Below are positions 1-11,203 of a stretch of DNA of 64,000 nucleotides, piece by piece (the stretch's first letter is position 1; every line of letters starts with the position of its first letter). The position numbers and the translations under genes were made by a program. The notes below the pieces were generated by a model that did not search any database, had not been told where the DNA came from, and saw only the letters and a list, made by a program, of their open reading frames with translations. The stretch comes from Argopecten irradians (lineage: Eukaryota > Mollusca > Bivalvia > Pectinida > Pectinidae). The stretch covers positions 7,710,837-7,774,836 of the forward strand of contig NC_091147.1 in the NCBI RefSeq assembly GCF_041381155.1. The letters run 5' to 3'.

Positions 1-15
1 CTCAACAGGGTAGTT

Positions 16-549
16 CTATGTATGCCAGCCCTGCTCCCTGCATTCCGTCAGCAGTACCTCGTACTTCGCCCTCTTCCTTTCATGTGCTTCACTGCACCTT
101 TCCTCCGATGGGACTGTTAGTTCGATAATGATGACTTTCTTTGTTCCTGGTGACCATAGAACCATATCCGGTCTGAGGTTGGTGGGAACAATATCCGGAA
201 AAGTTAATCTCTGGTTGAGATCTACCTCCAGCCTCCAGTCTCCTGCCTGGCCGATAATTCCGGATGACCTCTCAGATCTGGATGTCCTTGTTTCACCTTC
301 CCTCACAAACCTAATCTGCGTATGCTTGGACCTTGGTTGACTTGACCTGACGCTCTTCCGTTCATTCTCCAAAATATCAGCCAGCTCCCTAAGGACTTGG
401 TTGTGGCGCCACGTATGATTAATGTGATAAGGCCACATGACAGGAGGTGAGTATGTGCTGGAGAGTTCCTCTCTGTCCACACAGAGGGCAGTCTGGTGTT
501 TCCACAAGGTCCTATCTATGGAGATTTGCTGGTGTTGGTAGCACATCAT
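16..549 (-). mobile_element. LINE fragment: restriction-like endonuclease end of an R2-type reverse-transcriptase protein
   Basis: A 177-residue open stretch that looks like the C-terminal end of a non-LTR retrotransposon protein. An R-H-N motif lies at residues 48-50 in a WRHNQVLRELADIL context. It is followed by P-D at 127-128, an E in IIELTVPSEE near 143, and a K in AKYEVL near 162. This spacing fits the PD-(D/E)XK restriction-like endonuclease that R2-like LINEs carry after the reverse transcriptase. In the family this enzyme nicks the target for reverse transcription. No reverse-transcriptase domain is seen upstream (to the right), so the copy is a fragment. The frame stays open beyond the first Met, so the start shown is only a convention. 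The assignment to an R2-like clade rests on motifs alone. Confidence 0.6.
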
Positions 550-1620
550 ACACAGATCGGAGGAGAAAATACAGTTGGAACTGCGGGTACTTCCAGATTT
601 CTGGAAATGTACTATGACCTTTCGATATTATCACCAAGTGTTGTTAGGAAGCGACCGGAAATTGATGTTTGTTATCTATCAATTTATTCTTTGTTCTCAA
701 TTATATGTAATTACTATTGTTACTTGAAATGTGAAAAAAATCAAATAATGTAAACGTATCAATACTTTAACATTTTCTTGTATCCATATTTCGACTTTCA
801 TGAAGTCGCCATTTTAAAAATACCAGAAATGGAATCAAATGATTAATATAATTTACACTTATATGTAAGTTGTGTCTGATAAAAACGACACATGATTTTT
901 ATGAAAATGCCGTCTTAAACGAATCATATGCGTTTTTGTAATGACTACTGTACTGTTCAACTGTAAATAAGGCATCCATCTTGAAATTACCGGAAGTAGG
1001 TACTTTTTCAGTGGCTACCGGTTTAAATCTAATTTTGAATGTCGTGGCTAGTCTACTCAAATGACAATTTTTACGTTTTTATCAAAACTATCAGACTGTT
1101 ATTCTGTTATTTCTCTAAGTTTCGCCTACAAAAAAATGGCGGCCATCTTAAAAAAACGGAAGTAGGCATATTTTGCAATGGCTCCCAATTTTAATGTTAT
1201 TTTGGTAGTCTTGGCTAAAAACATGCCAAGCTCAATGCGTTCATTAAAATGTTCAGCGTTCTTTTCCATTACTTTTCATATTTTCGCCTATTCAATCGGC
1301 GTCCATCTTTGAATTACCGGAAGTAGGTTCATTTTTCAATGGCTCCCGCTTTTAATATTATTTTGATAGTAATGGCTACTAACATGCAAAATTTCATGTT
1401 TTTATTGAGATGTGCAGCATGTTATTTCATAACTTTGTTAAGTTTTACCTATGAAAATGACGGCCATCTTGAAAAACAATCAGAAGTAGACACAATTCGC
1501 GATGTCTCCCGATTTTAATCTGATTTTGGTATTCTTTTGGTAGATTTTGCTGTGAAACAGCAATCATAGGTACGCTAAGCAAGCCTTAGCACATCAAAAT
1601 AATAATAATAATCCGCAACG
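550..1620. repeat. Degenerate ~160-bp tandem repeats (about five units), possible old tandem-core element
   Basis: From about 790 to 1550 a unit recurs every 160-165 bases. It contains 'gccatctt', then 'ccggaagtagg', then 'caatggctcc', 'ttttaat' and 'ggct'. The clearest unit starts are near 806, 971, 1139, 1299 and 1459. Units are well diverged, so the array is old. At the right edge (1571-1590) is a short palindrome, GCTAAG-caagc-CTTAGC, followed by repeated 'ataataataat'. This resembles the hairpin-plus-TTATTA end of the neighbouring element that starts at 1637, but the loop differs. No gene is seen in this stretch. Confidence 0.5.
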
Positions 1621-1636
1621 AAAATAAAATGCTGTT

Positions 1637-3415
1637 TTATTAGCTCACCTGGCCCGAAGGGCCGGTGAGCTTATGTCATGGCGCGGCGTCCGTCGTCCGT
1701 CCGTCGTCCGTTCGTCCGTCTGTCCGTCAACATTTCCTTTAAATCGCTACTAGTCATAGAGTTCTGCATGGATTGTAACCAAATTTGGCCACAAGCATCC
1801 TTGGGGGAAGGGGAACAGAACTTATATAAATTTTGGCTCTGACCCCCAGGGGGCAGGAGGGGCGGGGCCCAATAGGGGAAATAGAGGTAAATCCTATAAA
1901 TCGCTACTTGTCCTAGAGTTCTGCATGGATTGTAACCAAATTTGGCCACAAGCATCCTTGGGGGAGGGGGAACAGAACTTGTATAAATTTTGGCTCTGAC
2001 CCCCAGGGGGCAGGAGGGGCGGGGCCCAATAGGGGAAATAGAGGTAAATCCTATAAATCGCTACATGTCCTAGAGTTCTGCATGGATTGTAACCAAATTT
2101 GGCCCCAAGCATCCTTGGGGGAGGGGGAACAGAACTTGTATAAATTTTGGCTCTGACCCCCGGGGGCAGGAGGGGCGGCGCCCAATAGGGGAAATAGAGG
2201 TGAATCCTTTAAAACGCTACTTGTCCTAGAGTTCTGCATGGATTGTAGCCAAAATTAGCCACAAACAACCTTGGGGGAAGGGGAACAGAACTTGTATAAA
2301 TTTTGGCTCTGATCCCCCAGGGGCAAGAGGGGCGGGGCCCAATAGGGGAAATAGAGGTGAATCCTTTAAAACGCTACTTGTCCTAGAGTTCTGCATGGAT
2401 TGTAACCAAAATTAGCCACAAACATCCTTGGGGGAAGAGGAACAGAACTTGTATAAATTTTGGCTCTGATCCACCAGGGGCAAGAGGGGCGGGGCCCAAT
2501 AGTGGAAATAGAGGTAAATCCTTTAAATCGCTACTAGTCTTAGAGTTCTGCATGGAATGTAACCAAATTTGGCCAGAAACATCTTTGGGGTATAAGAACT
2601 GTGTTTGTATAAATTTTGGCTCTGGTTCCGGGGGGCAGGAGGGGCGGGGCCCAATAGGGGAATTATAGGTAATTCCTATAAATCGGTACTTGTCCTAGAG
2701 TTCTGCATGGATTGTAACCAAATTTGGTCAGAAACATTCTTTGGGGTAGGAGAACAGAACTTGTATAAATTTTGGCTCTGACCCTCCGGGGGCAGGAGGG
2801 GGGGGGGGGGGGGGTGGCGCCCAATAGGGGAAATAGAGGTGAATCCTTTAAATCGCTACTAGTCTTAGAGTTCTGCATGGAATGTAACCAAATTTGGCCA
2901 GAAACATCCTTGGGAGAATAAGAACTGTGTTTGTATAAATTTTGGCTCTGGTTCCGGGGGGCAGGAGGGGCGGGGCCCAATAGGTGAATTATAGGTAATT
3001 CCTATAAATCGGTACTTGTCCTAGAGTTTGGCATGGAATGTAACCAAATTTGGCCACAAACATCTTTTTTGAAAGGGGAACAGAACTTGTATAAATTTTG
3101 GCTCTGGCCCCCCTGGGGGCAGAACGGGTGGGGCCCAATAGGGGAAATAGAGGTAAATCCTATAAATCGCTACTTGTCCTAGAGTTTTGCTTGGATTGTG
3201 ACCAAATTTGGCCATAAACATCCTTGGGGGAAGGGGAACAGAACTTGTATAAATTTTGGCTCTGACCCCCTGGGGGCAGGAGGGGTGGGGCCCAATAGGG
3301 GATTTAGAGGTTAATATTAAAATTCCTTCAGAAAAGAAACAATGAACCTGTATTCAGAAAATTACTTGGCATTACAAACCAGGTGAGCGATACAGGCCCT
3401 CTGGGCCTCTTGTTA
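1637..3415 (+). mobile_element. Hairpin-ended element 1 with ~157-bp tandem core (HINE/pearl-like, non-autonomous)
   Basis: The left end reads TTATTA and then a near-perfect hairpin: stem GCTCACCTGGCCC, closed by a GAA loop, with its complement ending GGTGAGC at about 1670. A (GTCC)n-like stretch follows (1686-1725). The core holds about ten ~157-bp units, each with 'tagagttctgcatgg', 'ccaaatttgg', 'cagaacttgtataaa' and a G-rich 'ggggcggggcccaatag'. The right end repeats the complement of the first stem strand (aggtgagc at 3381), then a small GGCCCT-ctg-GGGCC-type palindrome, then CTTGTTA. Short repeats at the ends, a terminal hairpin, a satellite-like core and no coding sequence match HINEs (non-autonomous Helentrons) and bivalve pearl elements. 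Class membership is inferred. Open frames inside are by-products of the tandem units. Confidence 0.75.
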
Positions 3416-4560
3416 CGTTCACACCCTTATTGAAGTTATAAAATAATAAAACACACATGTGCAATAATTGTCACAACGATGATAGATGTTAACAATTGCG
3501 CAATCAGCGATGCTTTCCAATTTTTATTGAGAACAATTTCGTTCTGATCTTGGTTCAGATGTTGTGGTTTCCCGAAAATCACACACAACGCCTTCTTAAT
3601 TTATTCCTCCGTAGTAGATTTTCTTAGTTTATCTATCTAGTTGAATGGTACAAAATTGATGCTATAAATGATGATTTATTATATTTGTTTTAATGATCTA
3701 TACAAAAATATTATTTAAATGTGTTTGCAAATTTTTTTATTTGGGTGATCTAGAGATGAACATCATTGCTATTTGGCCTTTCATTCCAGAAATTTTTTAT
3801 TTATAGCTATTGCTAGCTACCTTTTAATTAGTATCAAACAATTGCATATAGAAATTATACATGAGGTGTCAATCTCTAGTCAACAATAATTCCATCTTTC
3901 TTTTTTTTCTGAAAACATGTACGGCTGTAACACTGCTATATTACAGTAATAAACAGAAACTATAGATGTGAAAGCTCGAGTTGCCTCCCTTCAAACATCA
4001 TTACTATTTATATACATTACCGTAGTGAATGTGCACTGCATAGCACTTGCTGGTCGACTTGTTCAAGCCGTTGTTTAAACAAACATACACAACATATTTG
4101 CAGCAATGTTTCATAACATCAAAGGATTGTTGTAATAGGTAACCAAATTATGACTTTATATTTGACAAAAGTATCTGGCCATGATTTATAAGTCGCATGC
4201 AAGCAGCCATGTTAGCCTTTTTAACAAGGAAATTACGACATAATCAGAAAACCGTAAAATTTCTTTCGTTATTAAATGGATATTAATTAACTTATTTTCT
4301 ATTCTTTTAAAGAGACATTGATGGAATTGATAATTTCAGTAATTAATTTGTGTACGTGTATATAGAATTGATTAATTACTGACATGTATTAAACGAAAGT
4401 GGCACTCATATTTTTACCAGATTTGTTGATTTAATAAATCTACTTATTTCAGAAATAAGAAATTTTGATATATAAAATACATTACACTCATTTCAGGAAA
4501 AAAATAATTTATGGTGGTTGATCTTTTTTACGGAGGCATGTGTAATACACGCCTGCCATC
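3416..4560. other. No gene seen; AT-rich intergenic DNA
   Basis: AT-rich, with frequent stops in all frames. No splice-consistent exon, no repeat family recognised elsewhere in the window and no tandem structure. Confidence 0.5.
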
Positions 4561-4565
4561 ATGGA

Positions 4566-5596
4566 CAGTGGCGTAGGAAGATGAAACGTCATGGGGGGGC
4601 AAAGGTCCTCAATATTTTGTAACTCCCCCCCCCCCCCCGCCACACCTACAGGAGGAGATCAATTCAACTCCCAACCATATAATATATGCTTTATGTACAT
4701 TTTTCATGTATCACTAAATTTAATCCTTGTACACATTTATAGACAGTGGGGTCGCTAAAAGGAAATTAACGAATACGCAAATTGGCCGAATTAGCGTGTG
4801 AGCGTCGAAGGCGCGAGATTTTGGTGTTTTATTAGGGGTCTGAGGGTGCCCCCCGGGATGAGTTTTATGTATATATATATTTTGATGATTTTGCGATCGC
4901 CCGACAGCGCGAGATTTTGGTGTTTGGGGGGTCCGGGGGTCTCCCCCGGGAAAAAATTACGATTTAGAATGGCTGAGATGAGTTTTACGATGCATTTTGA
5001 TGAATTTGCGAGCGCCCAAAGGCGTGAGAATTTGGTGTTAGGGGGGGTCGGGGGTCTCCCCCGGCAAAAAAAATACGATTTAGAATGGCTGAGATGAGTT
5101 TTACGATAAAGTTTAATGATTATAAAGCATTCTTAACATGGTAATTTTTCGATTTAAAGCTACCTGCACTTAGAAATGATAATTGTGTCGTCATAACATT
5201 ATGCAACCCTACTCGATCTGAAATATACCGGCTTCACACCATCGGCACATTGTTGTGTAACATAAAAAAATGAATTAATTGTCTCGCTAAGACATATAAA
5301 CAAATTGATCTTTTAAGAGACATATTTTTTTAATAGCACATAGAATCCCTTGATGGACATTATCAGTCTAGTTTGTGTGTATTGAATTTCACTATTTAAG
5401 GTTTGACATTATGCGCTTGAACGTTTTAGGAAATGCGCCGCGCAGCGGAAAATTTTCTAGAATGAAGTACGAAAAATGCGTAGGAGGACCCTTTTTTCTT
5501 TCAAATAAACATTTTTAGAAAATTTCAGTCGGCGAAAATGGGGGGGGGGGGGGGGGGGCAAAAAGACATGTTTGCCCCCCGCTTCCTACGCCCCTG
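4566..5596. mobile_element. hAT-like non-autonomous DNA transposon
   Basis: The left end reads cagtggcgtaggaag and the right end, reversed, reads caggggcgtaggaag: 14 of 15 bases match. Both ends run into G-rich tracts ('ggggggcaaa'). The 5-bp sequence atgga stands directly outside both ends (4561-4565 and 5597-5601), consistent with a target-site duplication. Such ends are common in hAT MITEs, and a 5-bp duplication is known for some hAT groups. Three imperfect ~115-bp repeats (about 4795-5105) each contain a hairpin of the form CCGGGGG-tct-CCCCCGG. No transposase is present. Confidence 0.65.
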
Positions 5597-5601
5597 ATGG
5601 A

Positions 5602-6530
5602 ATCACTCTGGTTTTCTTTGATCACCGGAACACTATACCTTGGTAATCCTATCGACAGTTTCCGGAACTACGGGAGATAACTTTACACTGTATTGCAACG
5701 TACGTTGTGCATTATACAGCAGTCAGAGGTTCTCCGTTTATCACATGTTTCAGTCACATTCATGTTTCAGTCACATTATAATTTCCCACTTAATTACTTC
5801 AGACTTATTTTTAATGTTACAATAAGGTATTAATTATTCTCACCGAAAGTGTGTCTCAATATCGGTACTTATACTAGTGAATACGCTGCACCTGTTAGCG
5901 TTACTTACCTACGGCAGACTAACCGCGAATCTAACAGTAATTGCATATAAACTTGTTTGTAATTAAAAACAATTCAACTGACAATAAATGCCTTTTCAAT
6001 TACAGGTATTTAATCGAATATTGCTAGGCCTATCCACTTATATTTTATAAAAATGAACTAGAATTCCCCCAAACTGATGAACATGTCAACAAGAACAGTC
6101 CATACAAAGGGAGACAACTGTTACAAACTCTGTCGACGCACTATAATGCAAAGTGTTACTATATAAAACTCCGAATAAATTACCGAGAAGATCACACATG
6201 GGATCACTGCTTCACTCATGTCACAGGGCCATGTATAGTCTCTATATGAAAAAATAGTCAGAAATACGTATAATTAACACAAGGGATTCATCGATCGCTT
6301 GCCAGAAATCTGACCTATTTTTTTCTAACTCGGTAACTTCACAGTCAATCGTCACCTACCTACGTATCTACATGTATAACACCGATACCTTCATAAAGGT
6401 TCAATCTTTTCATCCATACCAGTATTCACACGTTTCTCTACAATTTTTCTCTACAATTTGTAATACTACTTTAATCGGGACGTGCATTGCTCATTTCGTG
6501 CCATTTTGATTCGGGTCGCCAGCGACCTTG
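5602..6530. other. No gene seen
   Basis: I looked here for earlier exons of a claudin-like paralogue, because the 24-bp coding-type repeat begins just to the right, and found none. Short open frames have no recognisable domain. Confidence 0.45.
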
Positions 6531-6539
6531 ACACTTTTC

Positions 6540-7680
6540 GGAGCTTGTGGCGCCACAGGAGCATACCCTAATAGCGTCACAGGAGCATACCCTAATGCAA
6601 TATATCCCAGAGTTCATTGCGGTCCCCACATTCATCTCTGTAAACGGCCGTCTGTTGACCTCGGATCACAGAATATTACGTCATTGCATTGCGCCCCCTG
6701 TATGTATGACGGTCATAATGATTTTTTTGAAACAGCGGATGTCGTATGCAAATCGTGACTATTTACTTACGAGTAAATCTAGTGCATCCGCAAAATAATC
6801 CATTCTTGTTTGGCTTGCTATTGAATGGTCAAATTATATTATGTAAGAACTGACAGTCGTTCACAGGAAAATGGTACAAAACTTACTTACAATTATATTA
6901 AAGAATCTAGTATGAGTCCGAAATACGTTTTTCAAGAATCTTGAAATTTCGCTGGACCATTTACAGAGGTGAAATTGTGGGGACCGCAATGCACCCTGGG
7001 AGCTATTGACCCTAATGGCGCCACAGGAGCATATCCTAATGGCGCCACAGGAGCATACCCTAATGACAACACAGGAGCATACCCTAATGGCACCACAGGA
7101 GCATACCCTAATAGCACCACAGGAGCATACTCTAATAGCGCCACAGGAGCATACCCTAATGGCGCCACAGGAGCATACCCTAATGGCGCCACAGGAGCAT
7201 ACCCTAATGGCGCCACAGGAGCATACCCTAATGGCGCAACAGGAGCATACCCTTATGGCACCACAGGAGCATACCCTAATGGCGCCACATGAGCATACCC
7301 TAATGGCGCCACATGAGCATACCCTAATGGCGCCACAGAAGCATACCCTAATGGCGCCACAGGGGCATACTCTAATGGCACCACAGGAGCATGCCCTAAT
7401 GGCGCCATCGGAGCATACCCTTATGGCGCCAAAGGAGCATACCCTAATGGCGCCACAGGAACATACCCTAATGGCTCCACAGGAGCCTACCCTAGTGGCG
7501 CCTAGTGAACATATCCTAATGGCGTCACATGAGCATACCCTAATAGCGCCACAGGAACATACCCTAATGGCACCACAGGAGCATACCCTAATGGCGCCAC
7601 AGGAGCGTACCCTAATGGCACCACAGGAGGGTATCCTAATGGCGCCAGTAGAGGGTATCCAAATGGCACCAGAAGGGTAC
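6540..7680 (+). repeat. 24-bp minisatellite related to the C-terminal repeat of the claudin-like gene
   Basis: About 30 copies of ggagcataccctaatggcgccaca (24 bp, eight codons), interrupted by a 411-bp MITE. In one frame it reads as repeated G-A-Y-P-N-G-A-T, and because 24 is a multiple of three all frames stay open for long runs. The last units change to ggagggtatcctaatggcgcc, which nearly equals the coding repeat at 13007-13060. In that frame the array ends ...GGYPNGASRGYPNGT... and stops near 7710. In-frame stops occur inside the array. Most likely this is an amplified or duplicated terminal exon; no upstream exons were found, so it is not called as a gene. Confidence 0.7.
6598..7008. mobile_element. 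411-bp MITE with ~50-bp terminal inverted repeats inserted in the 24-bp array
   Basis: The left end runs caatatatcccagagttc and then attgcggtccccacattc. The right end, reversed, gives caatagctcccagggtgc and then attgcggtccccacaattt. Similarity continues for about 50 bases. Flanking both ends is accctaatg (6589-6597 and 7009-7017), a 9-bp duplication as Mutator-like elements make. The flank is also part of the array unit, but an untouched array would continue with gcgccacagg after the left copy, so a true duplication is the simpler reading. No coding capacity. Confidence 0.7.
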
Positions 7681-7710
7681 CCTTAAAATTTACTAGGACG
7701 GAACCCAAGT

Positions 7711-8150
7711 AACTATGGATCTACGATAAATACGAATTACCTCAATTAGGAGGAAGGCGTTAGGGCTAACCTTGTACTTAATATATTTTTGTACATAAAT
7801 ATTCATTAAAAATGTCATTTGAAATATACATATGTATGAATTATTTAATCTTAGAAATGTGGTTGAGGTATTCGAACAAGTATTTATAACTACTTACAAA
7901 GTTGATCTGGATCAATTTGATGGTGTTTTATTTTATTTGTAATAATTACTGTGTGCCACTACTAAATCGATTCAATAAGAATCGTATAAACCTAGAATTA
8001 CATTTTCCTATTCCACAATAACAAGCAGAAACAGCTATTTCATTTTTTTCTGACAGAAGGAAGGATTGAAAAGAGGAAAAAAACTAACAGGAGATAAAGA
8101 AAATCAATAAAATACATAAGATACGTGATGGTGCTGACAAAAGGATACAT
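7711..8150. other. No gene seen
   Basis: AT-rich spacer between the 24-bp and 42-bp arrays, with no recognisable feature. Confidence 0.45.
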
Positions 8151-8156
8151 CTTTAT

Positions 8157-9971
8157 TGGAGATATAGTAATACATTGATTAATGTACATTATTGGTGGGT
8201 GAGATATAGTAATACATTAATTAATGTACATTATTTGTGGGGGAGATATAGAAATACATTAATTAATGTACTTTATTGGTGGGTGAGATATAGTAATACA
8301 TTGATAAATGAACATTATTGATGGGTGAGATATAGTAATACATTGATTAATGTACATTATTGGTGGGTGAGATATAGTAATACACTATTAATGTACATTA
8401 TTGGTGGGTGAGATATAATAATACATTGATTGATGTACAATATTGATGGGTGAGATATAGTAATACATTGATTAATGTACTTTATTGAACCTAGTCGAGA
8501 TATAGTAATACATTGATTAATGTACAATATTGATGGGTGAGATATAGTAATACATTGATTAATGTACAATATTGGTGGGTGAGATATAGTAATACATTGA
8601 TTAATGTACAATATTGATGGGTGAGATATAGTAATACATTGATTAATGTACAATATTGATGGGTGAGATATAGTAATACATTGATTAATGTACATTATTG
8701 GTGGGTGAGATATAGTAATACATTGATTAATGTACAATATTGATGGGTGAGATATAGTAATACATTGATTAATGTACAATATTGGTGGGTGAGATATAGT
8801 AATACATAAAAAATGTACACTATTGGTGGGTGAGATATAGTAATACATTGATTAATGTACATTATTGGTGGGTGAGATATAGTAATACACTATTAATGTA
8901 CATTATCGGTGGGTGAGATATAGTAATACATTGATTAATATACATTATTGGTGGGTGAGATATAGTAATACATCGATTAATATACATTATTGGTCGGTGA
9001 GATATAGTAATACACTATTAATGTACACTATTGGTGGGTGAGATATAGTAATACATAAAAAATGTACACTATTGGTGGGTGAGATATAGTAATACATTGA
9101 TTAATGTACATTATTGGTGGGTGAGATATAGCAATACATCGATTAATATACATTATTGGTCGGTGAGATATAGTAATACATTGATAAATAAACATTATTG
9201 ATGGGTGAGATATAGTAATACATTGATTAATGTACATTATTGGTGGGTGAGATATAGTAATACATTAATTAATGTACATTATTGGTGGGTGAGATATAGT
9301 AATACACTATTAATGTACATTATTGGTGGGTGAGATATAGTAATACATTGATTAATGTAACTTATTGGTCGGTGAGGTATAGTAATACATTGATTATGTA
9401 CATTATTGGTGGGTGAGATATAGTAATACACTATTAATGTACATTATTGGTCGGTGAAATATAGTAATACACTATTAATGTACATTATTGGTGGGTAAGA
9501 TATAGTAATACACTATTAATGTACAATATTGGTGGGTGAGATATAGTAATACATAAAAAATGTACACTATTGGTGGGTGAGATATAGTAATACATTGATT
9601 AATGTACAATATTGATGGGTGAGATATAGTAATACATTGATTAATGTACATTATTGATGGGTGAGAAATAGTTATACATTGATTAATGTACTTTATTGGT
9701 AGTCGAGATATAGTAATACATTAATCAATGTACATTATTGATGGGTGAGATATAAGAATACATTGATTAATGAACATTATTGATGGGTGAGATATAAGAA
9801 TACATTGATTAATGAACATTATTGCTCGGGAGATATAGTAATACATTGATTAATGTACTTTATTGGTAGTCGAGATATAGTAATACATTAATCAATGTAC
9901 ATTATTGATGGGTGAGATATAAGAATACATTGATTAATGAACATTATTGCTCGGGAGATATAGTAATACAT
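8157..9971. repeat. 42-bp minisatellite array (about 43 units)
   Basis: The unit is gagatatagtaatacattg followed by attaatgtacattattggtgggt. Variants include a shortened unit with 'acactattaatgtac', one with 'acataaaaaatgtac' and one with 'attgatgggt'. Each full unit contains the near-palindrome tacattgattaatgta. Toward the right end a larger block with 'tagtcgagatatag', 'ataagaatac' and 'attgctcgggag' recurs, showing higher-order duplication. Because 42 is a multiple of three, long minus-strand open frames (14-residue repeats) appear; they are by-products and not genes. Confidence 0.9.
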
Positions 9972-9974
9972 TTA

Positions 9975-10399
9975 AGCAATGATGTCACTAATTTTTTAAC
10001 TTCATCTGGGTATGAAAGAATTTTTTTTTGCAAACTCTGTGAATCCGCGTGCAGACTACCTGATAATATCAGATGTGTTTAAACGTACGATTCCATTGAT
10101 TTTCCGATGTACGCAACGTTGACGTCTTATACATTTATATATGTACATTGATTAGTGTACATTATTCACTGAATTATTTACTGAATAAAGAACCATGTAG
10201 TTGTAAGTGGCATTCATACTGAATTGCTTGTAGTCTGTTTAAAGTTTGCAAACTTGCGTCCAATCCCACCACATATATAACATACATATAAATGTAAAAT
10301 AAAATATGTTAGAATAAAAATATTGTTTTCTTCTCCATTTTCTAATTGTGTAAATTTATAAACCCTTTGTGATAAACTTGATATGTTTGTTTGATATGT
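9975..10399. other. No gene seen
   Basis: AT-rich spacer. It holds one stray 'tgtacattgattagtgtac' (about 10142) reminiscent of the preceding array. Confidence 0.4.
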
Positions 10400-10797
10400 T
10401 TCCTATTAACACCTAGGGTCATGTAAGGAAGACATTCCATGTATGTGGTGTGTAGCGTGTATAAAGTACGTGTTGCGTGTTTTGAGAGACTGCGGTATAT
10501 TCAGGATATGTCTTCTTGTATACAGGAACTCTTGCCTTTTTTACAGTGCTTTATCGCTGACGCATGCCAACGAGGACACCAAGCAACACATCCCACCCAG
10601 TCACATTATACTGACAACCAGTCGTCCCACTCCCTTAACTGAAACTACCACTTTTATAGACTTTGGTGTGTCTCGGTCAGGGGACAGAACCCAGAGCCTA
10701 CCCCCAAAGAGGAGAACGTTCATACTAAAGGCCAAAATGAGGTAAGTCAAGGGAGACGTTAGGAAGAAGAGATACGATGATATACTAATTTAGTCGC
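10400..10797 (-). mobile_element. Degenerate long SINE copy (reverse)
   Basis: Reverse-strand copy of the ~530-bp SINE seen intact at 29245-29777. It runs from the tail (cctattaac...catgtaagga) through gactgcggtata, tgtcttcttgtata, cacattatactgacaac and gtgtctcggtcagggga to the head segment 'taatttagtcgc' near 10797. It is diverged and lies about 400 bp before the start codon of the claudin-like gene. Confidence 0.75.
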
Positions 10798-11203
10798 TGG
10801 TATGTATATACCTTCTCCCGGTTAGGTTTACGTTGTTTAGGTTTAACCGAGTTGTTTTATGTACATCGCTATGCGTGTAATTCAGAGACTTCCGGGTTTA
10901 TTTTGTTAGCCGCCGTGGTATTTCATTATAACACTTCGAAAATATAATGCATGTAATTCATAGCTTTCAAAAACCATCAAAGCTTTCAAAAACCATCAAA
11001 GATATTTTCTGTGTTGATTATGTTGTGAATGAAAGCTTTTACAACCTCACGATGAATATCAGGTTACCTATAACTGCGCACGCGCAGAAACGATTTATTT
11101 TTAATATAACACTATGCAACTGCGTAAATTGTAAGTTGCGGGCCAGTCTACAGTACCTGAAGAGTGTTCTGAAGGGTATTTTTCTCCACATTTGGGAATT
11201 AAC

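Noticed and set aside
1671-3221. Several minus-strand frames in element 1
   Set aside because: Shadows of the ~157-bp tandem units; G/C-rich low-complexity translations with no family match.
7006-7686. 226-residue open frame reading MAPQEHTL repeats
   Set aside because: It is an alternative frame of the 24-bp array; the frame matching the claudin-like tail reads GAYPNGAT and contains stops.
8357-9237. Long minus-strand open frames of 14-residue repeats
   Set aside because: They arise because the 42-bp unit is a multiple of three; no start context, splice sites or domain.
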